A DNA stretch of 64,000 bases from an uncultured bacterium. GTDB lineage: Bacteria > Nitrospirota > Thermodesulfovibrionia > Thermodesulfovibrionales > Thermodesulfovibrionaceae. Below, piece after piece: positions 44,012-51,242 of the stretch (position 1 is the stretch's first letter; every line of letters begins with the position of its first letter). The position numbers and the translations under genes are program-made. The stretch lies in the NCBI GenBank assembly GCA_937998865.1, contig CALLBR010000015.1, positions 1-64,000 on the forward strand, written 5' to 3'. The notes under the pieces were generated by a model. It saw nothing but the letters and a program-made list of their open reading frames with translations. It was not told the origin of the DNA and ran no database searches.

Positions 44012-45672
44012 TATTTTTTGAGAAAAGGCAATAAATTTCTAATTTTTTCCTCTACTCTCTCTTTTAATCCCTGTTCTTTTTCGTGATATTTTAAGGCTTC
44101 TTGCCATGCTTCTAAAGCATTCTCATACTGTTTTAAACTCATATATACATCTCCAAGGTGTTCAAGAATAACAGGATCATCTTTTACATATTTAACTGCT
44201 TCAAGCATGAACTGTAGAGCCTTCTTAAGATTTCCCATTTTGTAGTAAGTCCAAGCTAAACTGTCAAGGTAATAGCCATTCTGAGGCTTAATACTAAGTG
44301 CTCTTTCAATTAATTGAAGTGCTTCTTCAAGATTGATTCCCCTGTCAGCATAACTATATCCAAGATAGTTAAGAGCTTCTGCATGATCAGGCTTAAGAGA
44401 AATAACTTTTTTTATGTATCTTTCAGCTTCAGGGAAGTTACCCACTTTATCAAATAAAACACCTGCCAAGAAATTTATATCAATGTTATCAGGGAATATC
44501 GAAAGAGCCTTCTCTATATATACTTTTGCCTTCTCGTAATTTTTTAAATCCATTGAAGTTTCTATGGCATACAAATAAATATCTGGTATTTCCTGGGTAA
44601 ATTGAAGAATTTCATCATAAATGTCCAAGGCTTCCTTAAGTTTTTTTTGTTTAAGATAAACATTGGCAAGATTTAAAAAAGCATTAACTTGTTTAGGATT
44701 AGTTTGTATTATTTTCTTAAGTAGGTTTTCTGCTTCATTATATTTTTCCATTTCAACATAAATAAGCGACTGATAATAAATTAGATTTAAATCTTCAGGA
44801 TTTTTTGATAGTAAGTAGTTTATTTCTTCTAAGGCTTTATCATATTGCTTAGTCTGAAGATACAAAATAGCAAGTCTTTCATGAATCTGTAATAAAGATG
44901 TTTTTTGTTTTTTTAAAGTTTCAAGCTCTTCTATAGCTTGAGTATAAGATTTTTGAGATAGATATAAATTTATTAATCTTTCTCTTGCCGAAATATTTTC
45001 TGGGTTTATCTGCAAAGCCTTTTTATAGTAGTTCTCTGCCTCCTTAAAATTATTTGACATCTCTTCTATTAAGCCAAGATTAACGTAGGCTGGTTCATAA
45101 TCAGAATTCTTACTAATGATTTTTCTGAATATTTCTTTAGCATTGTGAAAATCTTTTTTTTCAATGTAGATTACTCCTGAAAAATAAAGAGCCATTAAAT
45201 TTTCGTCATTATCTTCCAGGATTTTTTTAAAACTCTCTAAGGCTTTATCAAGGTTACCAATAGAGAGATAGAGATCTCCTATTCTTGTTAAAATTTCTAT
45301 TTTGTTTTTTGATGTGGCGAGGATTTTTTCATAAATTTCAATTGCATTTTCAATTTTTCTTTCTCTTATATGAATTGAAGCAAGAACTTTTAAGGCTTCT
45401 ATATTTTCAGGAGCTTTAAGGAGTACTTCTTCAATATTTTTTTTTGCATTTTCTAGGTCATTTAACTTTAAATAAGTATCTGCAAGCATAATTTTTAAAA
45501 AATTTGAAGAAGGATTATTTTTTATTGCTTCTTCATAGAATTTCAAAGCAGTATTGAAATCTCCATTAATACCGGAGTAATACCCAGCTATAAAGTAAAA
45601 ATAGGAATCTTCCTCCTCAGCAAAAGCTGAAAAGGGAATGAAAAAGATACAAAATAAGAGAATTAAAAACAT
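44011..45672 (-). CDS. Exported multi-TPR protein
   Basis: A signal peptide (MFLILLFCIFFIPFSAFA) is followed by about 14 tetratricopeptide repeats of 34 residues (for example AEKYFKKALQINPEN-type units; ALEEINYLLSKNPEDLNLIYYQ) up to the C-terminus. The frame opens with GTG at 45690, but ATG 45672 begins a clean signal peptide, so I use it (553 residues). No ribosome binding site is seen before either start. Such proteins serve as periplasmic scaffolds; the partner is unknown. It is followed without gap by ispE. Confidence 0.85.
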   Translation of the reverse strand: MFLILLFCIFFIPFSAFAEEEDSYFYFIAGYYSGINGDFNTALKFYEEAIKNNPSSNFLKIMLADTYLKLNDLENAKKNIEEVLLKAPENIEALKVLASIHIRERKIENAIEIYEKILATSKNKIEILTRIGDLYLSIGNLDKALESFKKILEDNDENLMALYFSGVIYIEKKDFHNAKEIFRKIISKNSDYEPAYVNLGLIEEMSNNFKEAENYYKKALQINPENISARERLINLYLSQKSYTQAIEELETLKKQKTSLLQIHERLAILYLQTKQYDKALEEINYLLSKNPEDLNLIYYQSLIYVEMEKYNEAENLLKKIIQTNPKQVNAFLNLANVYLKQKKLKEALDIYDEILQFTQEIPDIYLYAIETSMDLKNYEKAKVYIEKALSIFPDNIDINFLAGVLFDKVGNFPEAERYIKKVISLKPDHAEALNYLGYSYADRGINLEEALQLIERALSIKPQNGYYLDSLAWTYYKMGNLKKALQFMLEAVKYVKDDPVILEHLGDVYMSLKQYENALEAWQEALKYHEKEQGLKERVEEKIRNLLPFLKK

Positions 45673-45701
45673 ATAGATATTATTACACACTATGAAGGAA
45701 T

Positions 45702-45728
45702 AAAAAAAGGGGAGAGTCTCTCCCCCCC
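45702..45728 (-). terminator. Strong terminator of the 19-codon mini-gene
   Basis: On the minus strand GGGGAGAG-A-CTCTCCCC (a perfect 8-bp inverted repeat around one base, flanked by more G residues) is followed by seven T residues. It begins about 12 nt after the mini-gene stop codon and ends before the TPR gene, so it isolates the mini-gene transcript. Confidence 0.88.
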
Positions 45729-45739
45729 TTCTTTAAATA

Positions 45740-45799
45740 TTAGCAAGAACCTTTGCATTTACAGGTGGGCATAGCCTTTCCTGATACCTTCTTGATCAT
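45740..45799 (-). CDS. 19-residue cysteine-rich peptide of unknown function
   Basis: The frame encodes MIKKVSGKAMPTCKCKGSC and then TAA. It is supported as a real gene by an excellent Shine-Dalgarno sequence (GGGAGGTG, 5 nt before ATG), an extended -10 promoter (TGCTATAAT, about 65 nt upstream of the start codon), a leader hairpin (45827-45845) and a dedicated terminator. Three cysteines occur in the last seven residues as CKCKGSC, which suggests metal binding, a redox or thioether motif, or a RiPP core after a short leader. No membrane segment is seen. I do not recognise the family, and no modifying enzyme or transporter is adjacent: radA is divergent and a TPR gene lies downstream. A regulatory leader peptide is an alternative. 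Confidence 0.7.
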   Translation of the reverse strand: MIKKVSGKAMPTCKCKGSC

Positions 45800-45826
45800 G
45801 GGGGCACCTCCCTTTCATAGGGATTT

Positions 45827-45849
45827 AAACCTCTTCATGAGGTTTTTTT
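45827..45849. promoter_or_regulatory. Hairpin in the mini-gene leader
   Basis: AAACCTC (45827-45833) pairs with GAGGTTT (45839-45845) around a TTCAT loop. On the minus strand it lies in the 5' leader of the mini-gene. On the plus strand it is followed by a T-run and looks like a terminator, although no plus-strand gene precedes it. Confidence 0.5.
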
Positions 45850-45869
45850 AAGCTTCATGCTCTAACTTA

Positions 45870-45878
45870 ATTATAGCA
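45870..45878 (-). promoter_or_regulatory. Extended -10 promoter of the 19-codon mini-gene
   Basis: TGCTATAAT reads leftward at 45878-45870. A start near 45863 gives a leader of about 64 nt that contains the hairpin and the strong ribosome binding site. No good -35 box is visible. The radA start region lies divergently about 35 nt away. Confidence 0.55.
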
Positions 45879-45909
45879 AAAAAATTAAAAAATAAATTAT
45901 CATAACTTC

Positions 45910-47277
45910 ATGAAGCAAAAAATAAAGAGAGTTTTCCAATGTCAAAGCTGTGGTTTTATCTCTCCCAAATGGCTTGGAAAGTGTCCTGACTGCGGTGCTT
46001 GGAATAGTTTTGTAGAGGAAACTCTTATGGAAGGCAAACATTCTCATGGTTTTACCGATCTAGAATCAGTCTCACCTCTTCCCCTAAGTTCAATTGAAAT
46101 TAACAATTCAGAGAGGATCTCTACTCACATAGGTGAGCTTGATAGAGTGCTTGGAGGTGGAATAGTAAAGGGTTCACTTATTTTAATTGGTGGTGATCCT
46201 GGAATTGGAAAATCTACATTACTCCTTCAAGCTACTAATAACATTGCAAGAAAATATGGAAAAGTTCTCTATGTTTCAGGAGAAGAATCTTCTGTCCAGA
46301 TTAAATTAAGGGCAGAGAGAGTTGGAGCCATTTCAGAGAATATACTTCTTTTAAGTGAGACTCTTGTAGAAAAAATACTTAATTGCGCTTCAGAGATCCA
46401 GTTAACAGCTCTTGTAATCGATTCCATTCAAACAGTTTATACGGAAGAGGCTATTTCTGCACCAGGCTCAGTAAGTCAGATAAGAGAGTCAGCAGTAAAG
46501 TTTATGAATTTTGCTAAAAGAACAGGAGTTCCTGTTTTTCTCATAGGACATGTTACAAAAGAAGGAGCAATTGCAGGACCTAGGGTTCTTGAACATCTGG
46601 TTGATACAGTTTTATATTTTGAAGGTGACAGAGGCTATGCCTACAGAGTTTTGCGAAGCGTTAAAAATAGATTCGGTCCCACCAATGAAATAGGAGTTTT
46701 TGAAATGAGTTCTTCAGGATTAATTGAGGTAGAAAATCCTTCTTTGATTTTTCTCTCAGAACACACTCAAAACAGCGGATCGGCTATAACTGCCACTGTT
46801 GAAGGAACAAGAGCTATACTTGCTGAGATTCAGGCACTTGTGGCACCTTCAAATTTTGGCATGCCAAGAAGAAACTTTATTGGTGTAGATTATCAGAGGG
46901 TAAATTTATTGGTAGCAGTTTTGGAGAAAAGAGGGAGGATAAATCTTGCAGGAGCAGACGTTTTTGTAAATGTGGTAGGAGGACTTAAAATTACTGAGCC
47001 TGCCATGGATTTAGCTGTTATTTCAGCAATAGTCTCTTCTTTTAGAGACATTCCTTTACCTGAAGGCTTGGTTATTTTTGGAGAATTGGGTTTGAGTGGT
47101 GAGGTTAGAGCAATATCACAACCAGAATTGAGGCTTAAAGAAGCATCCCGCATTGGAATGAAAGAAGCTATTATTCCAAAAAGCAATTTTGAAAGGCTTA
47201 AAGAAAGTTTTAATTTAAAAATACAAGGAGTGAGATCTATTAATGAAATTATTGAAATTATTGGCAATAATTCTTAG
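45910..47277 (+). CDS. radA: DNA repair protein RadA
   Basis: RadA is a RecA-like ATPase that processes recombination intermediates. The 455-residue protein has a C4 zinc finger (C11, C14, C25, C28), Walker A GGDPGIGKST, the RadA-specific KNRFGPTNEIG motif and a C-terminal Lon-protease-like domain (about 270-455). The ATG lacks a Shine-Dalgarno sequence, and TATCAT (45898-45903) ends 6 nt before it, so a leaderless mRNA is possible. It overlaps the lipoprotein gene by 35 nt. Confidence 0.96.
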   Translation: MKQKIKRVFQCQSCGFISPKWLGKCPDCGAWNSFVEETLMEGKHSHGFTDLESVSPLPLSSIEINNSERISTHIGELDRVLGGGIVKGSLILIGGDPGIGKSTLLLQATNNIARKYGKVLYVSGEESSVQIKLRAERVGAISENILLLSETLVEKILNCASEIQLTALVIDSIQTVYTEEAISAPGSVSQIRESAVKFMNFAKRTGVPVFLIGHVTKEGAIAGPRVLEHLVDTVLYFEGDRGYAYRVLRSVKNRFGPTNEIGVFEMSSSGLIEVENPSLIFLSEHTQNSGSAITATVEGTRAILAEIQALVAPSNFGMPRRNFIGVDYQRVNLLVAVLEKRGRINLAGADVFVNVVGGLKITEPAMDLAVISAIVSSFRDIPLPEGLVIFGELGLSGEVRAISQPELRLKEASRIGMKEAIIPKSNFERLKESFNLKIQGVRSINEIIEIIGNNS

Positions 47278-47920
47278 TGTTTTTTTATTTTTTGGTTGTG
47301 CAGAAAAAAAGCCTTTAATTATCAAGGATTTTATTGCTCAAGATTTGGAAGATTTCCTTAATAAAATGAAAACATATGACTCCCTTGAGGGAGTTTTAAA
47401 TCTTCAATATGAAGCTAAAAATAGTATACTCTTGGGTGATGCTTCTTTAAAAATCTCAAAGGATGAACTTCTTTTAAGGGTTTACTATATGGGCTTTCCA
47501 ACAGGTGAGCTTTATGAAGAAAAGGGTGAAGTTCTTTCAAATCTTCCTATTGAAAAGGACAGACTTAGACAGCTAGCTATAGGGATAAGAAAGGGTTTTA
47601 TCTGGTGGGATGGAGATTTTTCCATAGAGGATAAGGGAGAGAACTACCTTTTAAAGGATAGAGAAATGGAAAGAAATATTGTTTTAAATAAAGATAGTTT
47701 TATACCTTTAAGCCAAAGTTTAAATGTGGAAGGACAGACAATATTGATTACATACAACAACTTAAGTAAGATTCAAAGTGAAGATGGAACGCTCCTAAAA
47801 ATACCATTGGAAATGATTGTGTTTTATAAAAACAGAACGCTCAAAATAAAAATAGAGAGAATAAAATTTAAAAATGCCAAAAAAAACACCTCCTTTAGGT
47901 CAGCATTTTCTCAGAAATAG
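47243..47920 (+). CDS. Predicted lipoprotein, LolB/DUF4292-like
   Basis: The 225-residue protein has a lipobox signal (LSVFLFFGC, Cys19). The remainder is beta-rich (LKISKDELLLRVYYMGFPTGELY...), as in the LolB/LppX-like half-barrel fold that binds lipids, and I use that as a loose structural comparison only. It lies between radA (35-nt overlap) and rsmA (47-nt overlap). A role in outer-membrane lipid or lipoprotein handling is an inference. Confidence 0.75.
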   Translation: MKLLKLLAIILSVFLFFGCAEKKPLIIKDFIAQDLEDFLNKMKTYDSLEGVLNLQYEAKNSILLGDASLKISKDELLLRVYYMGFPTGELYEEKGEVLSNLPIEKDRLRQLAIGIRKGFIWWDGDFSIEDKGENYLLKDREMERNIVLNKDSFIPLSQSLNVEGQTILITYNNLSKIQSEDGTLLKIPLEMIVFYKNRTLKIKIERIKFKNAKKNTSFRSAFSQK

Positions 47921-48650
47921 AGAAATTCTAGAAAGAATTGTAAAGGTTTCTGAAATCACATCTTCAGACAAAGTTGTAGAAGTAGGACCAGGCATGGGTG
48001 ATTTAACAGAAATTCTTTTAAATAATGCAAAGGAAGTTATTGCCATTGAAATAGATCCGAATCTCTATAAAATTTTAAATGAGAGATTTTATGGTAGAGA
48101 AAATCTAAAGATTTACAATCAAGATGCTTTGAATTTTCCCTATGAAGAGTTGGGAGAGTTTAAGGTTGTCTCGAATATACCCTACTACATAACAAAGCCA
48201 ATTATTTTTAGACTAATAGAAGTAAGAGCTTTAAAGTCAATGACGCTTACAATTCAAAAGGAAGTGGCAGAAAGACTTACAGCAAAACCCTCTACAAAAG
48301 CTTATTCAGCCTTAAGCATAATAGCTCAGTATTACACTGAGGCGGAGATTAAATTTTATATCCCTGCAAAGTTTTTTAGCCCTCCACCTAAGGTAGACTC
48401 AGCAGTGGTAAAAATGGACAAAAGAATCAGTGTTCCCGTAAATGTCTTAGATGAGAAGGTTTTCTTTAGAGTAGTAAAAGCAGCATTTGGGCAAAGAAGA
48501 AAGATGATAAGTAATTCTCTAAAGTCAATAATTGAAGAGCCTAAGGATTTTTTAATTAAGATTGGCATAGATCCCATGAAGAGACCTGAGGAACTTTCCA
48601 TTAAGGATTTTGCTTACCTTACGAATGAACTCTGCAAAATTTGCAAGTAA
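47874..48650 (+). CDS. rsmA: 16S rRNA (adenine-1518/1519-N6)-dimethyltransferase
   Basis: RsmA (KsgA) dimethylates the two adenines near the 3' end of 16S rRNA in late 30S assembly. The 258-residue protein has PPLGQHFLRNREIL, the SAM motif VVEVGPGMGDLTEILL, VVSNIPYYITKPI (NxPY catalytic motif) and the C-terminal helical domain (FFRVVKAAFGQRRKMISNSL). The start overlaps the lipoprotein gene by 47 nt. Confidence 0.96.
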   Translation: MPKKTPPLGQHFLRNREILERIVKVSEITSSDKVVEVGPGMGDLTEILLNNAKEVIAIEIDPNLYKILNERFYGRENLKIYNQDALNFPYEELGEFKVVSNIPYYITKPIIFRLIEVRALKSMTLTIQKEVAERLTAKPSTKAYSALSIIAQYYTEAEIKFYIPAKFFSPPPKVDSAVVKMDKRISVPVNVLDEKVFFRVVKAAFGQRRKMISNSLKSIIEEPKDFLIKIGIDPMKRPEELSIKDFAYLTNELCKICK

Positions 48651-48731
48651 TAATGCAATTTTTGCAAAAGTATTAGCTTCTTTTAAGCCTTAATCTTCAA
48701 AAAATCTTTTAAATTCAATCCATTTTATTTT

Positions 48732-48747
48732 TGGCACACAAATTGTT
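48732..48747 (+). promoter_or_regulatory. Sigma-54 (RpoN) type promoter for the Spy/ZraP-like pair
   Basis: TGGCACACAAATTGTT fits the -24/-12 consensus TGGCAC-R-N4-TTGCW, with the only departure at the GC of the -12 element (GT here). Spacing is exact. A start near 48757 leaves a 38-nt leader with AAAGGAGGTGA before the ATG at 48795. In enterobacteria the related zraP gene is sigma-54 dependent. Confidence 0.65.
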
Positions 48748-48794
48748 CTACTATTAATTAAATAAAAAACTCAATGAAAGGAGGTGAGGAAAAT

Positions 48795-49145
48795 ATGAGA
48801 AAAACTATGACACTCTTGATGGCAATAGCAATTGTATTTGTTCTTATTGGGGGTGTAGCTTATGCGTGGAAAGGTGGTGGTTGGGTTGGCAGTGGTCCTT
48901 ATTATGCTTCAGTAGATCCAGCAAAGGCGCAAAAATTTTACAATGACACCTTACCATTAAGACAGAAACAGCTTCAAATAAGGAGTGAGTTAATGCAACT
49001 TTATGGACAGCCAAATCCTAACTGGGATGCTATTGCAAAAAAACAACAGGAAATGCTTCAGATAAGGAACGAGATTCAAAAAAGAGCCTATGAATATGGT
49101 CTTCCCTATGGCAGAGGTATGAAAAGGTTTGGTAGAGGATGGTAA
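48795..49145 (+). CDS. Spy/ZraP-like periplasmic protein 1
   Basis: The 116-residue exported protein has a signal peptide (about 1-25, ending AYA) and a helical, Gln/Arg-rich hairpin (VDPAKAQKFYNDTLPLRQKQLQIRSEL...QQEMLQIRNEIQKRAYEYGLPYG). Layout and composition match the Spy/CpxP/ZraP family of periplasmic chaperones and metal sensors. The open frame begins at 48774, but ATG 48795 has the full Shine-Dalgarno sequence. A paralogue follows 45 nt downstream, and a sigma-54-type promoter precedes it. Confidence 0.82.
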   Translation: MRKTMTLLMAIAIVFVLIGGVAYAWKGGGWVGSGPYYASVDPAKAQKFYNDTLPLRQKQLQIRSELMQLYGQPNPNWDAIAKKQQEMLQIRNEIQKRAYEYGLPYGRGMKRFGRGW

Positions 49146-49190
49146 AATTAGTTAGGCATAAGCCCAAAATTATCAAAAGGAGGTTTAATT

Positions 49191-49544
49191 ATGAAAAGGG
49201 TTGTAAGTTTATTAGTAGTAGTGGCAGTAGTTATGACTTTTGTTGGTGTTTCATTGGCTCAAAGAGGTGCTGGTCCTGTGCAGTATCCAATTGGAGTTGA
49301 TCCTGCCAAAGCTCAACAGTATTGTAAGGAAATTCAACCACTTTGGCAAAAAGATTTACAGTTAAGAGGCGAGCTTTTAACTCTTTGGGCACAGCAAAAT
49401 CCGGATTGGAATGCCATTAAACAGAAAGAACAGGAAAGAGTATCACTTAAAGTAGATATGCAAAAAAAAGCCTATGAAATGGGTCTTCCTTATGGAAGCG
49501 GTGGTAAGAGAGCATTAAATATTAGAAGAATCTGTGGTTGGTAA
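49191..49544 (+). CDS. Spy/ZraP-like periplasmic protein 2 (tandem paralogue)
   Basis: The 117-residue protein is a clear paralogue of its upstream neighbour: both share VDPAKAQ, a QLQxRxEL/DLQLRGEL helix, NPxWxAI and the end AYExGLPYG. It has a signal peptide (about 1-23) and, unlike protein 1, cysteines in the helix start (YCKE) and at the very end (ICGW), which could bind metal or form a disulfide. AAAGGAGG precedes ATG. A terminator hairpin follows 6 nt after the stop. Confidence 0.82.
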   Translation: MKRVVSLLVVVAVVMTFVGVSLAQRGAGPVQYPIGVDPAKAQQYCKEIQPLWQKDLQLRGELLTLWAQQNPDWNAIKQKEQERVSLKVDMQKKAYEMGLPYGSGGKRALNIRRICGW

Positions 49545-49550
49545 AAAACA

Positions 49551-49574
49551 AGGGGGTGAAAGCCCCCTTTTTAA
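49551..49574 (+). terminator. Terminator/attenuator after the Spy/ZraP-like pair
   Basis: AAGGGGG (49551-49557) pairs with CCCCCTT (49564-49570) around TGAAAG, with a GAAA-type tetraloop closed by a T-G pair, followed by a run of T. It lies between the second Spy-like gene and the OB-fold-like gene, so expression of the latter may depend on readthrough. Confidence 0.8.
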
Positions 49575-49587
49575 AGGACTTAGAAAA

Positions 49588-50004
49588 ATGAAAGAGAGAA
49601 TTTTTTTAACATTTTCCTTATTATTACTAATAAATACTGGCATAGGGGCTCAGAACTGGGAAGAGTACTATGATGTTAATACAGAGATTTCCTTAAAAGG
49701 AAAAATTGTTGAAATTATTGAAAATAAGCAAGGACTTGTAATTATAGGTGTTTTGCAAAAAGATAAAATCTATAATGTTTTGACTGCACCTCGGTGGTTT
49801 ATGGAACAACAAAACATTAATCTTCATCTTAATGATGAAATTGTAGTGCACGGTGCAAAGTTCTTTTCAAGAAGAGGAGAATTTTTCATCTTTGCAAGAG
49901 CAATTCATAATATCTCAAATGGTATGACTTACACTTTCAGGGAATCCTCTACTATGAAACCTAAATGGCGTGGAAAAGGTAAAGGCCAATGGATGCAGCC
50001 TTAA
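49588..50004 (+). CDS. Exported OB-fold-like protein of unknown function
   Basis: The protein has a signal peptide (about 1-20, ending GIGA) and a small beta-rich domain (about 25-115: EISLKGKIVEIIENKQGLVIIGVLQ...LNDEIVVHGAKFF...FIFARAI), of the sort seen in periplasmic OB-fold proteins, ending in a basic Gly/Lys tail. Upstream frame extends to 49534, but ATG 49588 follows AAGGA and starts the signal peptide; it gives 138 residues. The company of the Spy-like pair suggests envelope or metal stress; function is not known. Its stop overlaps the convergent M16 gene by 4 nt. Confidence 0.7.
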   Translation: MKERIFLTFSLLLLINTGIGAQNWEEYYDVNTEISLKGKIVEIIENKQGLVIIGVLQKDKIYNVLTAPRWFMEQQNINLHLNDEIVVHGAKFFSRRGEFFIFARAIHNISNGMTYTFRESSTMKPKWRGKGKGQWMQP

Positions 50005-51230
50005 ATGTCCAACTTTTCTCTTTCCATAGGTCCTAAAAGTGTCAATGAAAAAGCATTGTTCAGAATATAATCTCTAACCCTTTGTATATCATTCATTTTA
50101 ATAGCATTAATAAGAGATATTTGTTCTCTTGTTTTGTAAATTCCATTTAAATAAATATATTGAAAGGCAAGGTTTTGCATTATAGAAGAGAGAGATTCGG
50201 AAGAATATAAAATCTGTGCAGTCATTTGAGTTTTTGCTCTTTCCATTTCTTCATCTTTTATTTTACTAAGCTTTTTTAGAGTACTATTAATGCTTTTGAG
50301 CATCTCATTAACCTTAGATGGTTCGCAGGCAGTATAGATTCCAAATATTCCTGTATCAGAATAAAAGGAAACAAAGGAATAAATATTATAGGCTAATCCT
50401 TTTTTTTCTCTAATCTCTTGAAAAAGCCTTGAACTAACACTGCCACCCAATATACAATTTAGTAATGTAAGTCTATTTCTATCCTCATGTTTAAAAGGAA
50501 CAGCTTGAAAGCCTAAGCAAATATGAACTTCGTTAAGTTCCTTTTGAAAAACATGAACACCAGAAGAAAACTTTGCTTTAGGCTTTTCACAAGAAAGCTG
50601 TATACCTTTTCTGTAGGTAAGATGTTCTTCTAAATCGCTTACGAGTTTTTCCACGTCAAAATTCCCCGCACAACTAATAAGGCAATTATTGGTTCCATAG
50701 TAATTTTTAAAACATTCTAATATATCTTTCCTAATTATTTTTTCAACAGTATGTTCCTTCCCTAATATGGGTGATCCTAAGTTATTATTGAAGGCTTTTT
50801 CCATGAATAGGTCATGAACAAGTTCTTCAGGATTGTCATTTACCATTCTTATTTCCTCTAAGATAATGGCCCTTTCTTTTTCAATCTCCTTTGCTGGGAA
50901 AAGAGGATTGGAAAAAATATCACTAATTAATTCAATAGCTTTTGACATATTATGTTTTAAGCTCTTTATATAGATAGATGTAAACTCTCTTCCAGTAAAA
51001 GCATTTAAATCACCGCCAATAGAATCTATTTGTAGAGATATCTCTTTAGCAGTTCTTTTTTTTGTTCCTTGAAAAAATAGATGTTCTATGAAATGGGATA
51101 GTCCATTTTTATTGGAAGGTTCATGACGAGAACCATGTTTAATCCATATTCCTAAAACAAAGGAATTAAAATTACTTAATTTATGAATGATTAGAGGGAT
51201 ACCAGAGGAAAGGTAAAGTATTTTCGGCAT
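50001..51230 (-). CDS. M16-family zinc peptidase
   Basis: The 409-residue protein is a processing-peptidase-like M16 (pitrilysin/insulinase) member: HFIEH at 46-50 is the inverted zinc motif HxxEH, with the distal Glu in the ERAIILEEIRMV region, followed by the second, inactive M16 domain (about 185-400). Proteins of this group follow pnp in many bacteria. It lies 12 nt after pnp with no Shine-Dalgarno sequence. A role in protein turnover is probable; the substrate is unknown. Confidence 0.92.
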   Translation of the reverse strand: MPKILYLSSGIPLIIHKLSNFNSFVLGIWIKHGSRHEPSNKNGLSHFIEHLFFQGTKKRTAKEISLQIDSIGGDLNAFTGREFTSIYIKSLKHNMSKAIELISDIFSNPLFPAKEIEKERAIILEEIRMVNDNPEELVHDLFMEKAFNNNLGSPILGKEHTVEKIIRKDILECFKNYYGTNNCLISCAGNFDVEKLVSDLEEHLTYRKGIQLSCEKPKAKFSSGVHVFQKELNEVHICLGFQAVPFKHEDRNRLTLLNCILGGSVSSRLFQEIREKKGLAYNIYSFVSFYSDTGIFGIYTACEPSKVNEMLKSINSTLKKLSKIKDEEMERAKTQMTAQILYSSESLSSIMQNLAFQYIYLNGIYKTREQISLINAIKMNDIQRVRDYILNNAFSLTLLGPMEREKLDI

Positions 51231-51242
51231 TTTTATGTTTTT

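Noticed and set aside
46893-47267. 124-codon minus-strand frame inside radA
   Set aside because: It is a shadow of the RadA Lon-like domain; no start signals and no recognisable product.
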